Positions 25,500-35,629 are shown, numbered from the stretch's first letter. The stretch is 64,000 nt of DNA from Pseudomonas sp. S35 (GCF_009866765.1 NZ_CP019431.1:4278001-4342000); one strand, 5' to 3'. Translations and numbers: made by a program. The notes: generated by a model not told the origin, from the sequence alone.

Positions 25500-27717
25500 G
25501 TCATCGGGTTTCGATCAACTTGAGTCCCGAATCCAGCGATGGGTTTGGGCGGAAGGCTGGACTTCCTTGCGCGACGCCCAGGAATGGGCGGTACCTGTTC
25601 TGGTGGATGCCGATCAGGATGTCATCATCGCCGCAGCGACAGCGGCAGGCAAAACCGAGGCTGCTTTTCTTCCCATACTCACCAATTTGCTGAATCGTGA
25701 TGATCCACCCGGTTCGGTGCTGTATATCAGCCCGCTCAAGGCCCTGATCAACGACCAGTGGGACAGGTTAAGCCGCCTTTGTGAGCATCTTGAGATTCCC
25801 GTAGTGGCTTGGCACGGGGACATTTCCTCAAGCAAAAAACATCGCTTTTTGAAGTCCCCTGAGGGGGTGCTACTGATCACTCCTGAATCCCTTGAAGCCC
25901 TGTTCGTCAACCGCGGTTCAAGTCTTGGCGGGGTGTTCCAGCACCTGCGTTATATCGTCGTGGATGAGCTGCATGCGTTCATCGGTAGCGAACGAGGCAA
26001 GCAACTTCAGTCGCTAATGCATCGGGTAGAACTTGTTGCCGGCCACCGTCTCCCTAGAGTCGGGCTCTCAGCCACCCTCGGCGATATGAAGATGGCGTCG
26101 GAGTTTTTGCGTCCGGGAAATGCCGATGGCGTTACCGTCATTGAATCAAAAAGCTCCAACCAGACTCTCCAGGTGCAAGTTCGTGGTTACATTCAGCCAC
26201 CCATGAGCGAGCTCAAGAAGAAGCCCGCAAAGCTCTCTGACCAGGCGGAAAATGAAGACGAGACAGAGAACGAGGCAAGCCCAGACTTCGCGATCGCTGA
26301 TCATCTTTACAAGGTGTTACGCGGCAGTAACAACCTGATTTTCCCAAACAGCCGGTCTCAGGTTGAATGGTACGCAGATCAACTGCGACGGCGCTGCGAG
26401 AAAGACGGCGCGCCTAACGAATTCTGGCCTCATCACGGTAGCCTTTCGAAGGACTTACGTGAGCAAGCAGAACATGCTCTCAAGGCAGGGACTCATGCAG
26501 CATCCGCGATTTGCACCACGACGCTTGAGCTCGGCATAGACATCGGCAGCATCAAAACAGTCGTGCAGATTGGTGCCCCACCATCGGTGGCGAGTCTGCG
26601 ACAACGTCTAGGGCGATCGGGAAGGCGCCCAGGAGAAAAAGCAACGCTGCGCGTTTACTGCAAGGAGTCGCCACTCAAAGATGGATCGAGCCTCTCGGAT
26701 CAACTGCGCCAAGGCTTGGTTCAAACCATTGCCATGGTTCGACTGCTGGCCGAGGGGTGGTTTGAACCTCCCAGGGCTCAAGGCATTCACGCGTCCACCC
26801 TCGTTCAACAATGTCTTTCAGTGATTGCCCAGTGCGGCGGTGCATCTGCTGCAGATCTCTGGAAAAGTTTGATTGCTGAGGGAGCATTTCCAAAAGTTGA
26901 GAAACCAGACTTTGTGAAGTTGCTCAAGGCGCTCGGCGAGCACGAGCTCATTGTTCAGGACAGCTCAGGGTTGCTTCTTCCTGGGACGGTTGGAGAGCGA
27001 TTGATCAACCACTATGAGTTCTACAGCGCATTCACCAGCGACGAAGAATTTCGCCTTATATGCGATGGTAAGGCACTGGGATCTGTGCCGGTAAGCCGTC
27101 CACTGACCAAGGATCAGCGCATTATTTTCGGAGGCCGGAGGTGGCAGGTTCGTGATGTTGATCTCCAGGCCAAAGTCATCATCGTTTCAGCAGCACGCGG
27201 TGGTGCCCCTCCTCAGTTCGATGGTCTGGGTGCGATGGTGCATGACAACGTACGCCAAGAAATGCGAGCCGTCTTGGCAGACACAATCCCCTGCCCCTTT
27301 ATTGATCAAGGGGCTCAAGAGCTTCTCGACGAGGCTCGAAAGACATTTGTTTCGCTGGGCCTTGGTAAGCGCTACATAGTTGAGTCGGGCGGTAAGTGTT
27401 ATCTGATGAGCTGGCTAGGTGATCATGCCAACGATGCACTGCGGTTGTTACTCAATCATATCGGCCTTTCTTGTGATAACACAGGCCTTACCATTGAGGT
27501 TGACGCCGACATCGGTCGAACCCAAATGGCACTGAAGGAAGTCGGAAGCCTGGATGCTGCTGATTTGGACTCGATACTTTCGGAGGTGGAAAACATGCTG
27601 CGCGAAAAGTGGGATTGGGCACTGCCGCAATCCTTGCTGATGAAGTCGTTTGCTTCCATATCGCTCGATATCTCGACCGCAATTCTTTTTGCACAGAGCC
27701 ATTCTCTGGAAAAATAA
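25474..27717 (+). CDS. Shango SngC: Lhr-like DEAD/DEAH helicase
   Basis: A 747-residue superfamily 2 helicase. Motif I is AAATAAGKTEAAF (near residue 55), motif II VVDELHAF (near 163), motif III GLSATLGDM, and motif VI LGRSGRRPGEK (near 378). A C-terminal region about 300 residues long follows, as in Lhr-like proteins. It would unwind or translocate on nucleic acid with the SngB ATPase. In-frame ATGs exist at 25465 and 25474; a longer TTG start at 25411 would overlap sngB by 89 bases and is less likely. It ends the Shango operon. Confidence 0.82.
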   Translation: MNLPPSHSESSGFDQLESRIQRWVWAEGWTSLRDAQEWAVPVLVDADQDVIIAAATAAGKTEAAFLPILTNLLNRDDPPGSVLYISPLKALINDQWDRLSRLCEHLEIPVVAWHGDISSSKKHRFLKSPEGVLLITPESLEALFVNRGSSLGGVFQHLRYIVVDELHAFIGSERGKQLQSLMHRVELVAGHRLPRVGLSATLGDMKMASEFLRPGNADGVTVIESKSSNQTLQVQVRGYIQPPMSELKKKPAKLSDQAENEDETENEASPDFAIADHLYKVLRGSNNLIFPNSRSQVEWYADQLRRRCEKDGAPNEFWPHHGSLSKDLREQAEHALKAGTHAASAICTTTLELGIDIGSIKTVVQIGAPPSVASLRQRLGRSGRRPGEKATLRVYCKESPLKDGSSLSDQLRQGLVQTIAMVRLLAEGWFEPPRAQGIHASTLVQQCLSVIAQCGGASAADLWKSLIAEGAFPKVEKPDFVKLLKALGEHELIVQDSSGLLLPGTVGERLINHYEFYSAFTSDEEFRLICDGKALGSVPVSRPLTKDQRIIFGGRRWQVRDVDLQAKVIIVSAARGGAPPQFDGLGAMVHDNVRQEMRAVLADTIPCPFIDQGAQELLDEARKTFVSLGLGKRYIVESGGKCYLMSWLGDHANDALRLLLNHIGLSCDNTGLTIEVDADIGRTQMALKEVGSLDAADLDSILSEVENMLREKWDWALPQSLLMKSFASISLDISTAILFAQSHSLEK

Positions 27718-28019
27718 GCGGAAGAAACTGCGCCGCATTGATCCGATGCTAGACGCAGAAAACACTGCGATGCTTCCCCGCTGGGCTGATGATGAGTGAT
27801 CACCGCCGGCTCCGCTTTGCTTAATCTGGGCCTATTTACCGGCCGGCACGGAATGATTTGTTTTTAATCGAGTATCGTGGCCCACCGGCTAACACTTAAA
27901 CATCGAAATCTCCGAGAAGCTGACCTTCGATTAAAACCAGGTCGATATTTAACAGTTCTCAGTCGACCAGCTCCGTGCCATCATTTTGCAATCTACCCCA
28001 GCGATAAAAGGACGTACCG
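27718..28019. other. Intergenic region between Shango and rmuC
   Basis: About 300 bases without a supportable gene. It contains a GC-rich inverted segment near 27830-27850 (ACCGGCCGGC) and AT-rich sequence that could hold the rmuC promoter. AAAGGA at about 28006 serves as rmuC ribosome-binding site. Confidence 0.4.
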
Positions 28020-29939
28020 ATGGCACAACAATATTTCATTCCGGCCCTGATCGGACTCTTCAGCTTGCTGTTTCTGGGGATCGGTTTCTGGATCAATAGC
28101 CGTATCGCGGCAGGCAAGCTGGCTCAACAATTCTCCGAAATACAATCCAGTCATCAAGCTGAACACCAGCAATTGCTGAACGATGTTGCGCTTTCTCGGC
28201 AACGTGAGCAGCAAATGCTCCATGAGCAATCGGAACATCAAAATGAGCTGAAACTGGCCAGTGAAGCATTGGCGAACCATCGAGAGATCGAGAAGCAGCT
28301 CAGCATTCAGCTCAGCGAGTTCAAGACTTCGCTGGAGGCCGAGAAGCAACGCACGCTCGATAAAGTGCAGCAACTTGCAGAGGCCGCCGCCCTCACTGAA
28401 AAACACAGCGTGGAAACGAACCAACTCCGGCTACAGCTCGGCGAATTAAAACAAGAGCTTGGGCAAGGCCAGGAGCAGACTCGGCAGTTGGATGAGTTGA
28501 AGCAGGCGCTGAAGCAGCAGCAAGCGCGTTTTGAAGCAGCTCAACTACAACTGCAAAAACAAGGTGAGCATCTAGGTCAAAGCGCGGAACAAGCGCATCA
28601 GCTCCTGGAGGTAAAAACCGCCAATAAGGACCTCCAAAGTCGTCTCGACAATACCCAGGAAGAATTCAAAAAGCAGCGCGAACAATTGGGGCAGGCAGCA
28701 GAACAAAAGGACCAATTGGACACGCTGCGCAACACATTGGCCCAACGAGACAAAGAACTAGGCGATACGCGAGATGAACTCAGCCTTGCGAAGCAGAGTC
28801 TTGCCGAAATAAATATGCGCCACCAGCGCGACCAGCACTCAGCTACAGAGAAACTGCAGCTGTTGGAAGATAACAAGGTTCAACTCAAGCAGGAGTTTCA
28901 GAACCTTGCAAATCAGATTTTCGACAGCAAACAGCAGAGCTTCTCTGAGCAAAGCCGCCAAGGGCTGGACACTCTGCTAAAACCGTTCAAGGACCAGCTC
29001 GAATCATTCCGTCAGCGAGTGGATCAGGTTCACTCCGATACCGTGCAAGGCCAAAGCTCGATGAAAAGCGAGCTGGTCAAGCTGATGGAATTGAACGTCC
29101 AGATCACAACCGAGGCATCAAATCTTACCAAAGCGCTTAAAGGTGACAAAAAACTTCAAGGCACCTGGGGCGAGCAAAAGGTAGAGATGCTGCTCGAGCA
29201 GGCAGGGCTGCGTAAAGGGTTCGAGTACCACCGCGAGGCGAACTTCAAGGACGACGATGCAGGAAACAATCGACCAGACTTCGTTGTCAATTTACCCGAA
29301 GGTAAACACATCATCATTGACAGCAAGATGTCGCTTGTGGCCTACACGGAGTACGTTTCCGCCGAAACCGACGAAGATCGCACCAAAGCCCTGTCCGCAC
29401 ACGTTCTGGCGTTGAAGAACCACATCAACGGATTGTCCGATAAGAAATACACCGACCTTAACGGCATCAACTCTCCTGACTTTGTGTTTTTATTCATGCC
29501 GGTTGAGCCCGCGTATTTGGTCGCGGCTGAGCACAGTCCGGGGGTATTCCAGGCTGCATATGAAAAACGTATTGCGATAATTACCGCCACCACACTGCTG
29601 CCAGTTCTGAGGGTCGTATCGAATCTGTGGAGCATCCAACGTCAAAACAGCAGCACGCTGCAACTCGCAACAATGGCGAGCAAGGTCTACGACAAGTTGC
29701 GAATCTTCGTGGATAAAATGGACAAGCTCGGTAATCAGATCGCTACGGTGCAGAAAAGCTACTCAGACAGCGTCAATACGCTGAAAGGGGATCACGGAAG
29801 CCTGACCAAGACCGTGGACAAGTTCGTCGCTTTGGGCGTCACGGTCTCCAAGCGTCTACCAGCATCAGCTGTGGGAGACGATGAAGAGATGGAAAGCGAG
29901 TTGGCAACACTTCCGGTGGAAAGTGCGGCCAACACCTAA
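28020..29939 (+). CDS. RmuC-family DNA recombination nuclease inside the defence island
   Basis: A 639-residue RmuC-family protein. It has an N-terminal transmembrane helix (about residues 8-27, ALIGLFSLLFLGIGFW) and a long Gln/Glu-rich coiled coil (about 35-300). The RmuC core follows (about 375-560) with GTWGEQKVEMLLEQAGL, NRPDFVVNLPEGKHIIIDSK and SPDFVFLFMPVEPAY. The D-x(n)-D-S-K pattern is a PD-(D/E)xK-type nuclease site. RmuC proteins limit recombination at inverted repeats and some restrict mobile DNA. A cell normally has one chromosomal rmuC, so this is probably an extra island-borne copy. It stands alone on the plus strand between Shango and the convergent Zorya operon. Confidence 0.88.
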   Translation: MAQQYFIPALIGLFSLLFLGIGFWINSRIAAGKLAQQFSEIQSSHQAEHQQLLNDVALSRQREQQMLHEQSEHQNELKLASEALANHREIEKQLSIQLSEFKTSLEAEKQRTLDKVQQLAEAAALTEKHSVETNQLRLQLGELKQELGQGQEQTRQLDELKQALKQQQARFEAAQLQLQKQGEHLGQSAEQAHQLLEVKTANKDLQSRLDNTQEEFKKQREQLGQAAEQKDQLDTLRNTLAQRDKELGDTRDELSLAKQSLAEINMRHQRDQHSATEKLQLLEDNKVQLKQEFQNLANQIFDSKQQSFSEQSRQGLDTLLKPFKDQLESFRQRVDQVHSDTVQGQSSMKSELVKLMELNVQITTEASNLTKALKGDKKLQGTWGEQKVEMLLEQAGLRKGFEYHREANFKDDDAGNNRPDFVVNLPEGKHIIIDSKMSLVAYTEYVSAETDEDRTKALSAHVLALKNHINGLSDKKYTDLNGINSPDFVFLFMPVEPAYLVAAEHSPGVFQAAYEKRIAIITATTLLPVLRVVSNLWSIQRQNSSTLQLATMASKVYDKLRIFVDKMDKLGNQIATVQKSYSDSVNTLKGDHGSLTKTVDKFVALGVTVSKRLPASAVGDDEEMESELATLPVESAANT

Positions 29940-29949
29940 CCTAAACAGT

Positions 29950-29970
29950 GAGCGGTAACCCTTGCCGCTC
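29950..29970. terminator. Bidirectional terminator between rmuC and zorD
   Basis: Stem GAGCGG / CCGCTC with an eight-base loop, followed by ATTTTG on the plus strand. It lies in the 39-base gap between two convergent stop codons. Confidence 0.65.
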
Positions 29971-29978
29971 ATTTTGCC

Positions 29979-32900
29979 TCAACAGACCCCGAGCACTCGT
30001 TCGAAATCACTGGCTTGAATTTCCCCCGAGCCGCTCAACATATCCCTCGCCAACGCCCGTCTCTTGCTCAACAACTCATCCAGCGTCGCTTCAAACGTTG
30101 GCATCGCCGCATCCCGCACTGTTGGGTAATACACGTAAACATCCTTCTCCTGTCCAATACGATACGCACGATCAGTGGCTTGATCTTCCTTGGCCGGGTT
30201 CCAGCATCGGGTGAAGTGGATGACGTGGTTGGCAGCCTGAACGTTGACGCCAAAGCCAACTGCAATAGTCGAGAGGATGATCACAGAGAAGCCCGGCTGA
30301 TCCTGGAACTGGTCGATCAGTTTTTGTCGGCTGTTCGCGCTCTGGCTGCTGGTGCTGGTGTCGCCGTTGATCACGGTTGCGCGGAATCCGAAATACTCCT
30401 GAATGGCGTGTTGGAGTTCACGCTGGATATCACGCAGTTCGGTAAATAGAATGACTTTGTCACCCTTCCCTGCCTTTTTGATGGACTCAAGGGTATCGAG
30501 CAGCCAGCGCAGCTTCGGCGAGTTGTCACGCAGGCGTTTGTCCGGCTGAACACTATAGGGGTGAGCACAGATGAGTTTGAGCTTATGCAGCAGGCCGAGC
30601 ATGCCGGAGGTTTTCTGATCAAGCTGTTCTTCGATCTGTTGCTTCTGGCTATAGGCCGAAATTTCCGAGAGGTAAAGATTTCGCTGTAGGGCGTGCATCG
30701 ACAATGAACGGCAACCCTTGTCTTCGATTTTCGCGGGCAGGTCTTTGGCGATATCCTGTTTTGTGCGGCGCAGGGTTTGCGGCTCAATCAGCCCACGCAA
30801 GCGTTCCAGGGCAACGGTGTCTCGCTCAAGTGCAGCTTCGATGGGTCGCTGGTACTCGCGACCAAACTGGTTCAACCCGCCAAGGAAGCCTGGCTGGATG
30901 AAGTCGAACAGGCACCAAAGATCAATCAGGGAGTTTTCCACTGGCGTCCCGGTGCAAGCGACCCGGAATCGAGCCGGAACAGCCTTAATTGCCTGAGTCA
31001 CCAGAGCGGCAGGGTTCTTCAGTTTCTGAGCTTCGTCGCACACGACGATCGACCATTGCTGGCGAGCGAGGGAGAACTCTTGGTCACGAAGCGTTTCGTA
31101 GGTGGTCAGTACGATGCGTGCACCGCCAACCCAGCCCGGACGAAGTAGGTTCTTGATACCCTTAGCCTTCAAGTCGGCAGGAATCTCATCTTTCTTGAAC
31201 TTCACCGCGCTCAAAGCCGAGCCGTAAAGCTTCAGGACTGGGAGTGCGTCAGCAAAGAAGAACCGGTGCAGCTCTCGCTCCCAGTTATCGAGCAATGAAA
31301 CCGGCGCAACGATCAAGGTCGGCTTGTCTTGAGGATATTGCTCCAGGTACCAAACCAGAAACGTCAGCAGTTGAATGGTTTTGCCCAGCCCCATGTCATC
31401 GGCGAGCAAGCAACCTGAGACGTCTGTCGGCGAAAGCCGGAAGAGATGTTGAAGCCATGCAATGCCCTGTAACTGATGTTCTCTCAAGATGACTTCGGGT
31501 CTTAGCAGGCTCGGCAGCTCAGGCTGGGCATCGAGGGCTGCTCGTAGGGCTTCCTGACGTACTTGAACGTACGTTGGCTCGTCGATGTTATGACCAATTT
31601 GAAGTACCGCTCGACCTACTTTTTCTTCAAAACTCGAAATCTTGGTCTCGGGTGTGGATATCTTTTTGGACCAGGCATCAAACAGCTGCTCTGCCGCCGC
31701 GATGGAAAGCGGCGTGTCGGAGAGTGGCATCAGTACCGTATCATCACCTGCCGCGCGAGCCTCGCCCAGCCGTTGCTCGAACTCATCAAACTGAGCCCGA
31801 TCCGACGGATCCCAGCGCCCGAGGATTTCGGCGTCGGAGCCCAAATCCGCGAGGTCTTTAGGCAACCAGTTTTCTGTCGCCTCCTTGACCAGGAAAGGTG
31901 ACGTGATGCGCTCTGCTTCGCCGATGCCAGTGACACGATCGCCATACAGCGACAAATCCAACACTGCGTCGAACTCCGCGCCAGCCGCTTCGTTCTGCCA
32001 GCGTCTAAGCAACTCACTGATGCCTGCCAATTGACGCAAATCGAAGTCGCTTAATTCAAGCTCGTAACCCTGCCAGAAGCCCGCCGGCATCCCTGCAGCC
32101 AGCTTCAACTGAAGTTCATGCACGAAGGGAGCAAACTCATGGGCTTCGTTGAACGGCAGTTCTATCGATGCTTGCGGTGTTGGTGAAATGGGCTCAAGGG
32201 TCAGGTTAATGCGCTGAATGCGTAGACCTGTATCGTTTAGCTCGGGCTCAAGATGAAAACGGTGAAAGAAGATACCAGCGTCCGCCAAGTCGCTCTCGTA
32301 GGTGTCAGCGTCCAACACCTGACTGGCACTATCACCCAAAGCGCTATAGGGATTGCGAATGAATGAAAGCGCATCGTCGCCCGCCACCCGGCGTCCGTGC
32401 AGTGAACGCACATAATCTAGTACCGATTTTACTTCCGGCTCGATCAGCACATGGGTCAGAAATCCGTCAGCCCCGATGACCCGGTAACGATCCTGCACTT
32501 GTTTGTGGGCATCGAAATTTTCCAACCAATTTTCAGGCTGCCCGTCGAATGTAGGTTCCAGCTCGATGACAGGCGTATTGCCTACGCTCGATTTACGTGG
32601 ATGGAGACGAAGGTTCTCGGGCCTGACCACAACGGTTTTGTCGAGAAAACCGTCCATGCCTGCGCCAGCCTTGCGGGCCAGCTTGCGGACGCTGGCCCAG
32701 CCGATCTGGTTGGTAAGTTCGCCAGGGCTTTCTTGTTGCGATAAATGGAGTTGCCGAACAGCACTCACCAATTGGTAAGTTGCCTCAGGCAGCAGCTCGA
32801 TTTTATCGCCATGCGTTAGGACAGCGCCCGTACGTTTGGTTTGCACTGTCGCCGCGGATTCGCTATCGCGCCAAGCACCTATCGATACCTTGAAATCGTT

Positions 32901-33227
32901 CGAAGCAAGACTGCCTTGGCTAGTGAGCTGCGGCGTCAAATTCGACTGCTTTGGCAATCCGAGTAACGGTACGCTGCTGGCGTGCCCTTCCTCATTCAAA
33001 AGTCGATAAAGCTCGTCCCACGGCAGTAGCCAGCGATCACTGAGTTGGGATACGAACTCTTCCTCTTCGAGCTGATCGAGGTAACCTACAAGTGACCAAA
33101 ACTCAGTACTGTCGGCAAGGCTCAGCGGGAAGCACAATCCCTGCTCCTCTATCGAGTATAGTGGCAAATTATTGAACTCACCGGACTTCGGCAGCAGGCC
33201 TTTTCCAGATAGAAAACGCTTGAGCAT
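29979..33227 (-). CDS. Zorya type I ZorD: SNF2-family helicase
   Basis: A 1082-residue protein whose C-terminal half is a Snf2/Swi2 ATPase. Motif I is LLADDMGLGKTIQLL (about residues 605-619), motif II VVCDEAQKLKNP (about 728), and the second RecA lobe ends with DQATDRAYRIGQEKDVYVY (about 1018). The N-terminal 550 residues form a large non-helicase region typical of type I ZorD. In Zorya, ZorD is the effector that attacks invading DNA once the ZorAB motor senses infection. Its ATG overlaps the zorC stop (TAATG). Length agrees with type I ZorD (~1080 residues). Confidence 0.92.
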   Translation of the reverse strand: MLKRFLSGKGLLPKSGEFNNLPLYSIEEQGLCFPLSLADSTEFWSLVGYLDQLEEEEFVSQLSDRWLLPWDELYRLLNEEGHASSVPLLGLPKQSNLTPQLTSQGSLASNDFKVSIGAWRDSESAATVQTKRTGAVLTHGDKIELLPEATYQLVSAVRQLHLSQQESPGELTNQIGWASVRKLARKAGAGMDGFLDKTVVVRPENLRLHPRKSSVGNTPVIELEPTFDGQPENWLENFDAHKQVQDRYRVIGADGFLTHVLIEPEVKSVLDYVRSLHGRRVAGDDALSFIRNPYSALGDSASQVLDADTYESDLADAGIFFHRFHLEPELNDTGLRIQRINLTLEPISPTPQASIELPFNEAHEFAPFVHELQLKLAAGMPAGFWQGYELELSDFDLRQLAGISELLRRWQNEAAGAEFDAVLDLSLYGDRVTGIGEAERITSPFLVKEATENWLPKDLADLGSDAEILGRWDPSDRAQFDEFEQRLGEARAAGDDTVLMPLSDTPLSIAAAEQLFDAWSKKISTPETKISSFEEKVGRAVLQIGHNIDEPTYVQVRQEALRAALDAQPELPSLLRPEVILREHQLQGIAWLQHLFRLSPTDVSGCLLADDMGLGKTIQLLTFLVWYLEQYPQDKPTLIVAPVSLLDNWERELHRFFFADALPVLKLYGSALSAVKFKKDEIPADLKAKGIKNLLRPGWVGGARIVLTTYETLRDQEFSLARQQWSIVVCDEAQKLKNPAALVTQAIKAVPARFRVACTGTPVENSLIDLWCLFDFIQPGFLGGLNQFGREYQRPIEAALERDTVALERLRGLIEPQTLRRTKQDIAKDLPAKIEDKGCRSLSMHALQRNLYLSEISAYSQKQQIEEQLDQKTSGMLGLLHKLKLICAHPYSVQPDKRLRDNSPKLRWLLDTLESIKKAGKGDKVILFTELRDIQRELQHAIQEYFGFRATVINGDTSTSSQSANSRQKLIDQFQDQPGFSVIILSTIAVGFGVNVQAANHVIHFTRCWNPAKEDQATDRAYRIGQEKDVYVYYPTVRDAAMPTFEATLDELLSKRRALARDMLSGSGEIQASDFERVLGVC

Positions 33228-34876
33228 TACTGCCTCCAGAATTTCAGTGGCTGATTGTTGACGGGCTTGAAGCCGAGGCGCTGCAGAGAAGCCATGGCCG
33301 CTGGCTCATGACTTTCAAGTTGCACTTGTAAGGCTCCGCCTTTGGCGCGGGAGTCATACACCCTATGAGAAATCCCCTTCAACGCTTCCGCCAACTGCGC
33401 TTCGAAAGCAATAGTTTTGGGTGGCGACCTGAATGGGTGATCACCTCGACTATCAATGTGCCCATCAGCCCGGATACCGAGTTCTGCAAGAGTCTCGTCA
33501 AATTTAGCCAGCCATCCGCTAACATGGTTTGGCCTTGATGGCACAGCCATATGTCCCATGGGTTTTACGGCTGATTTATTTTTCTGTTTCAACTCCGAGT
33601 TAAGATCCAGATAAATCTGGTCCGGGTTGAACGGTGCGCTGTCGGCTTTGTAGACGTAACAAGCGTTGCCTTTCTCCGAAAACTCGACGAACAGATAATT
33701 TGCAATTTGCATAATGACTGCGTTGTTGCTTGATTTACTGCCCGCTAGGTAGCTCAAACGGCCATTGTTTTTTCGCCGAAAATCAACAAAGTCAGACCCG
33801 GCATCCGTTTTGGCGTCTGCACCCAACACAATCCGCGTATAGCTCATCTGATTCGCGAAACGTAGCCAATAGAACAGGCGTGCCTGATCTACATCCCTAT
33901 CGCCTTTGAGGAGATTGAAGAAGTGCTCAAGGTCTTCTTTAGCAAACCACGCGACCACCATCGCACAAACGTCTTTCTCCACGTACTGAAGCCAGCTATT
34001 TTGCCTGGAGCGAATTTGTGGGCTGCCCCAGTTATCCAAAGCACTCTGTTTGAGAAGGGACGACGGTTTTTCCCGATACGACGCTGCGTGATAACGCGTC
34101 AGGCAGGCGCTGAGGAGCGCATTCATGTATGTCGGATGCTGACGCCCGATCTCAATGAAGTCGGGGAATCTTTTCGAGAACTCGTCGTCTTCCAAATTAA
34201 AGATTCGAGACAGCAATACGTTAAATATCCGGTGCCATAACCAACTGCTGTCAGGTATCTGCGCGATTGTTTGCAGCACCGAGAGATCACTGATCTCGCC
34301 GTTGAACATCTGCTCGCCAAGCGTCTCCCCAGCCTGTTCGGAAAACAGCTGCTTATGATACTGGACGATACGGATCCATTCTTTTTCACGAGTCTGTTGC
34401 GCCTTTACACAAGCGAAACCATTGCGGATGTCGCCTTGCAACAAGCACCAGACCGGATTCGTGTCGGGCTTATCGGACTCGTAACCGAAGTAGCTGAAAC
34501 AAAGCGCCAGCCAATCGCGGCGGCTCAGGCGCCGTTTTTCGATCCGCTGACTGACCTCGATATGGACTCGACCATAAAGTTGCTCGTCTTCAAGAATGGG
34601 GCCAACACTCTCGACTTTATCGGCGAGACCGGCGAAGACCATGCGCCATTCGGAGGACGACAGAGGCAGGACATTCCTGAATTTATTGATGGCGGCTCTA
34701 CGTTTTTCCTGAGGCGGTGGCAATGCTTTCTCTGCCCGCTCAAACCGGTCGTATAAATCGGCACTGGCAGCTTCCATTCGAGGAAAGCGAGCCAACGGTT
34801 CAGAACTGATCGCGATTCTACGGGCATCGAGCCTGAGCGCTATAGCTGACGACAGCTTGGCTAATGCACTGGTCAT
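33227..34876 (-). CDS. Zorya type I ZorC (EH-signature protein)
   Basis: A 549-residue soluble protein occupying the zorC position between the motor genes and zorD. Family members carry an EH_Signature domain; here the C-terminal region with RPNHVSGWLAKFDETLAELG and LKFWRQ at the end is consistent. Known Zorya biology assigns ZorC a DNA-binding role with ZorD. The start at 34876 creates an ATGA overlap with the zorB stop; an alternative in-frame ATG at 34897 would lengthen it by seven residues. The stop overlaps the zorD start. The assignment rests mainly on synteny and size. Confidence 0.85.
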   Translation of the reverse strand: MTSALAKLSSAIALRLDARRIAISSEPLARFPRMEAASADLYDRFERAEKALPPPQEKRRAAINKFRNVLPLSSSEWRMVFAGLADKVESVGPILEDEQLYGRVHIEVSQRIEKRRLSRRDWLALCFSYFGYESDKPDTNPVWCLLQGDIRNGFACVKAQQTREKEWIRIVQYHKQLFSEQAGETLGEQMFNGEISDLSVLQTIAQIPDSSWLWHRIFNVLLSRIFNLEDDEFSKRFPDFIEIGRQHPTYMNALLSACLTRYHAASYREKPSSLLKQSALDNWGSPQIRSRQNSWLQYVEKDVCAMVVAWFAKEDLEHFFNLLKGDRDVDQARLFYWLRFANQMSYTRIVLGADAKTDAGSDFVDFRRKNNGRLSYLAGSKSSNNAVIMQIANYLFVEFSEKGNACYVYKADSAPFNPDQIYLDLNSELKQKNKSAVKPMGHMAVPSRPNHVSGWLAKFDETLAELGIRADGHIDSRGDHPFRSPPKTIAFEAQLAEALKGISHRVYDSRAKGGALQVQLESHEPAAMASLQRLGFKPVNNQPLKFWRQ

Positions 34877-35616
34877 CGCGTCATCGCCAACTGGCATTTC
34901 TCGGACACTGTGCTGGTGAATACTGGAACTTCTGGTTTGAGGTTTTCCTCTTTCTCCTTCAAACCGTAGAACTGCATTCTCAGTTCAACTCGGCGGCTTG
35001 CCTCGTTGGTGTCCTTTGCGTTGTTGAAAGAAACACCACCCGCCAGGAACATCGATCTGATCTGCTGTTGTCTTTCAGCTGAAAGGCCGATTTGCAAAGG
35101 GCTGCGACTATCAAGCAGGCTACACATCACCCACTCGGACCGTTGTAAGGACAGGTGCAGGTTATATAAATACGAGCCGACGGTATCAGTAAACCCCTCG
35201 ATAACAACCTGCTTGAACCACTTCCGCCCTTCTTCGCTATCGGCAGCATCAAGAATGAGTGGCACTACGCCCTGAAGGGCACTTTGACCCTCGTCGCTCA
35301 AAGAATACTGGTTATGCCCAAAACGTCCCGCCTCACCGAAACTGATCCGATTGTCTTTGCAGTCGACGACGATGGTTGCATTAGAATGCTTAGCCTTGAG
35401 CTGCAAATGCTCGCAGAGCTGGCTAATGTCGCGACTGCGCTGTTTTTCGCCCTGCTCTGACTGACTGATCCTCTGGGTGACCGAGCTCAAAGCTGCAACC
35501 ATCACGACGAGAAACAGGATCATCATGGCGGTCATCAAGTCTGCAAAAGAGATCCAGAACGGTTTCTCCGCATCATCCTTAGCGCGAGCCACCGAAGGCA
35601 TCTGCTTACCAAACAT
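34873..35616 (-). CDS. Zorya ZorB: MotB/OmpA-like stator subunit
   Basis: A 247-residue inner-membrane protein. One transmembrane helix near the N-terminus contains FWISFADLMTAMMILFLVVM; Asp26 sits at the position of the proton-carrying aspartate of MotB. The periplasmic part is an OmpA-like peptidoglycan-binding domain (YSLSDEGQSAL, VVIEGFTDTVG, NEASRRVELRM). ZorB and ZorA form a proton-driven motor anchored to the cell wall. It starts 13 bases after the zorA stop and overlaps zorC. Confidence 0.93.
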   Translation of the reverse strand: MFGKQMPSVARAKDDAEKPFWISFADLMTAMMILFLVVMVAALSSVTQRISQSEQGEKQRSRDISQLCEHLQLKAKHSNATIVVDCKDNRISFGEAGRFGHNQYSLSDEGQSALQGVVPLILDAADSEEGRKWFKQVVIEGFTDTVGSYLYNLHLSLQRSEWVMCSLLDSRSPLQIGLSAERQQQIRSMFLAGGVSFNNAKDTNEASRRVELRMQFYGLKEKEENLKPEVPVFTSTVSEKCQLAMTR

Positions 35617-35629
35617 ATGTCAGTCTCCA

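Noticed and set aside
24204..27717. BREX assignment for the DUF2791 ATPase plus helicase
   Set aside because: No PglX, PglZ, BrxC, BrxA or BrxB nearby; coupling to a TerB protein fits Shango instead.
25474..27717. Druantia DruE assignment for the helicase
   Set aside because: DruE is much larger and its partner genes are absent.
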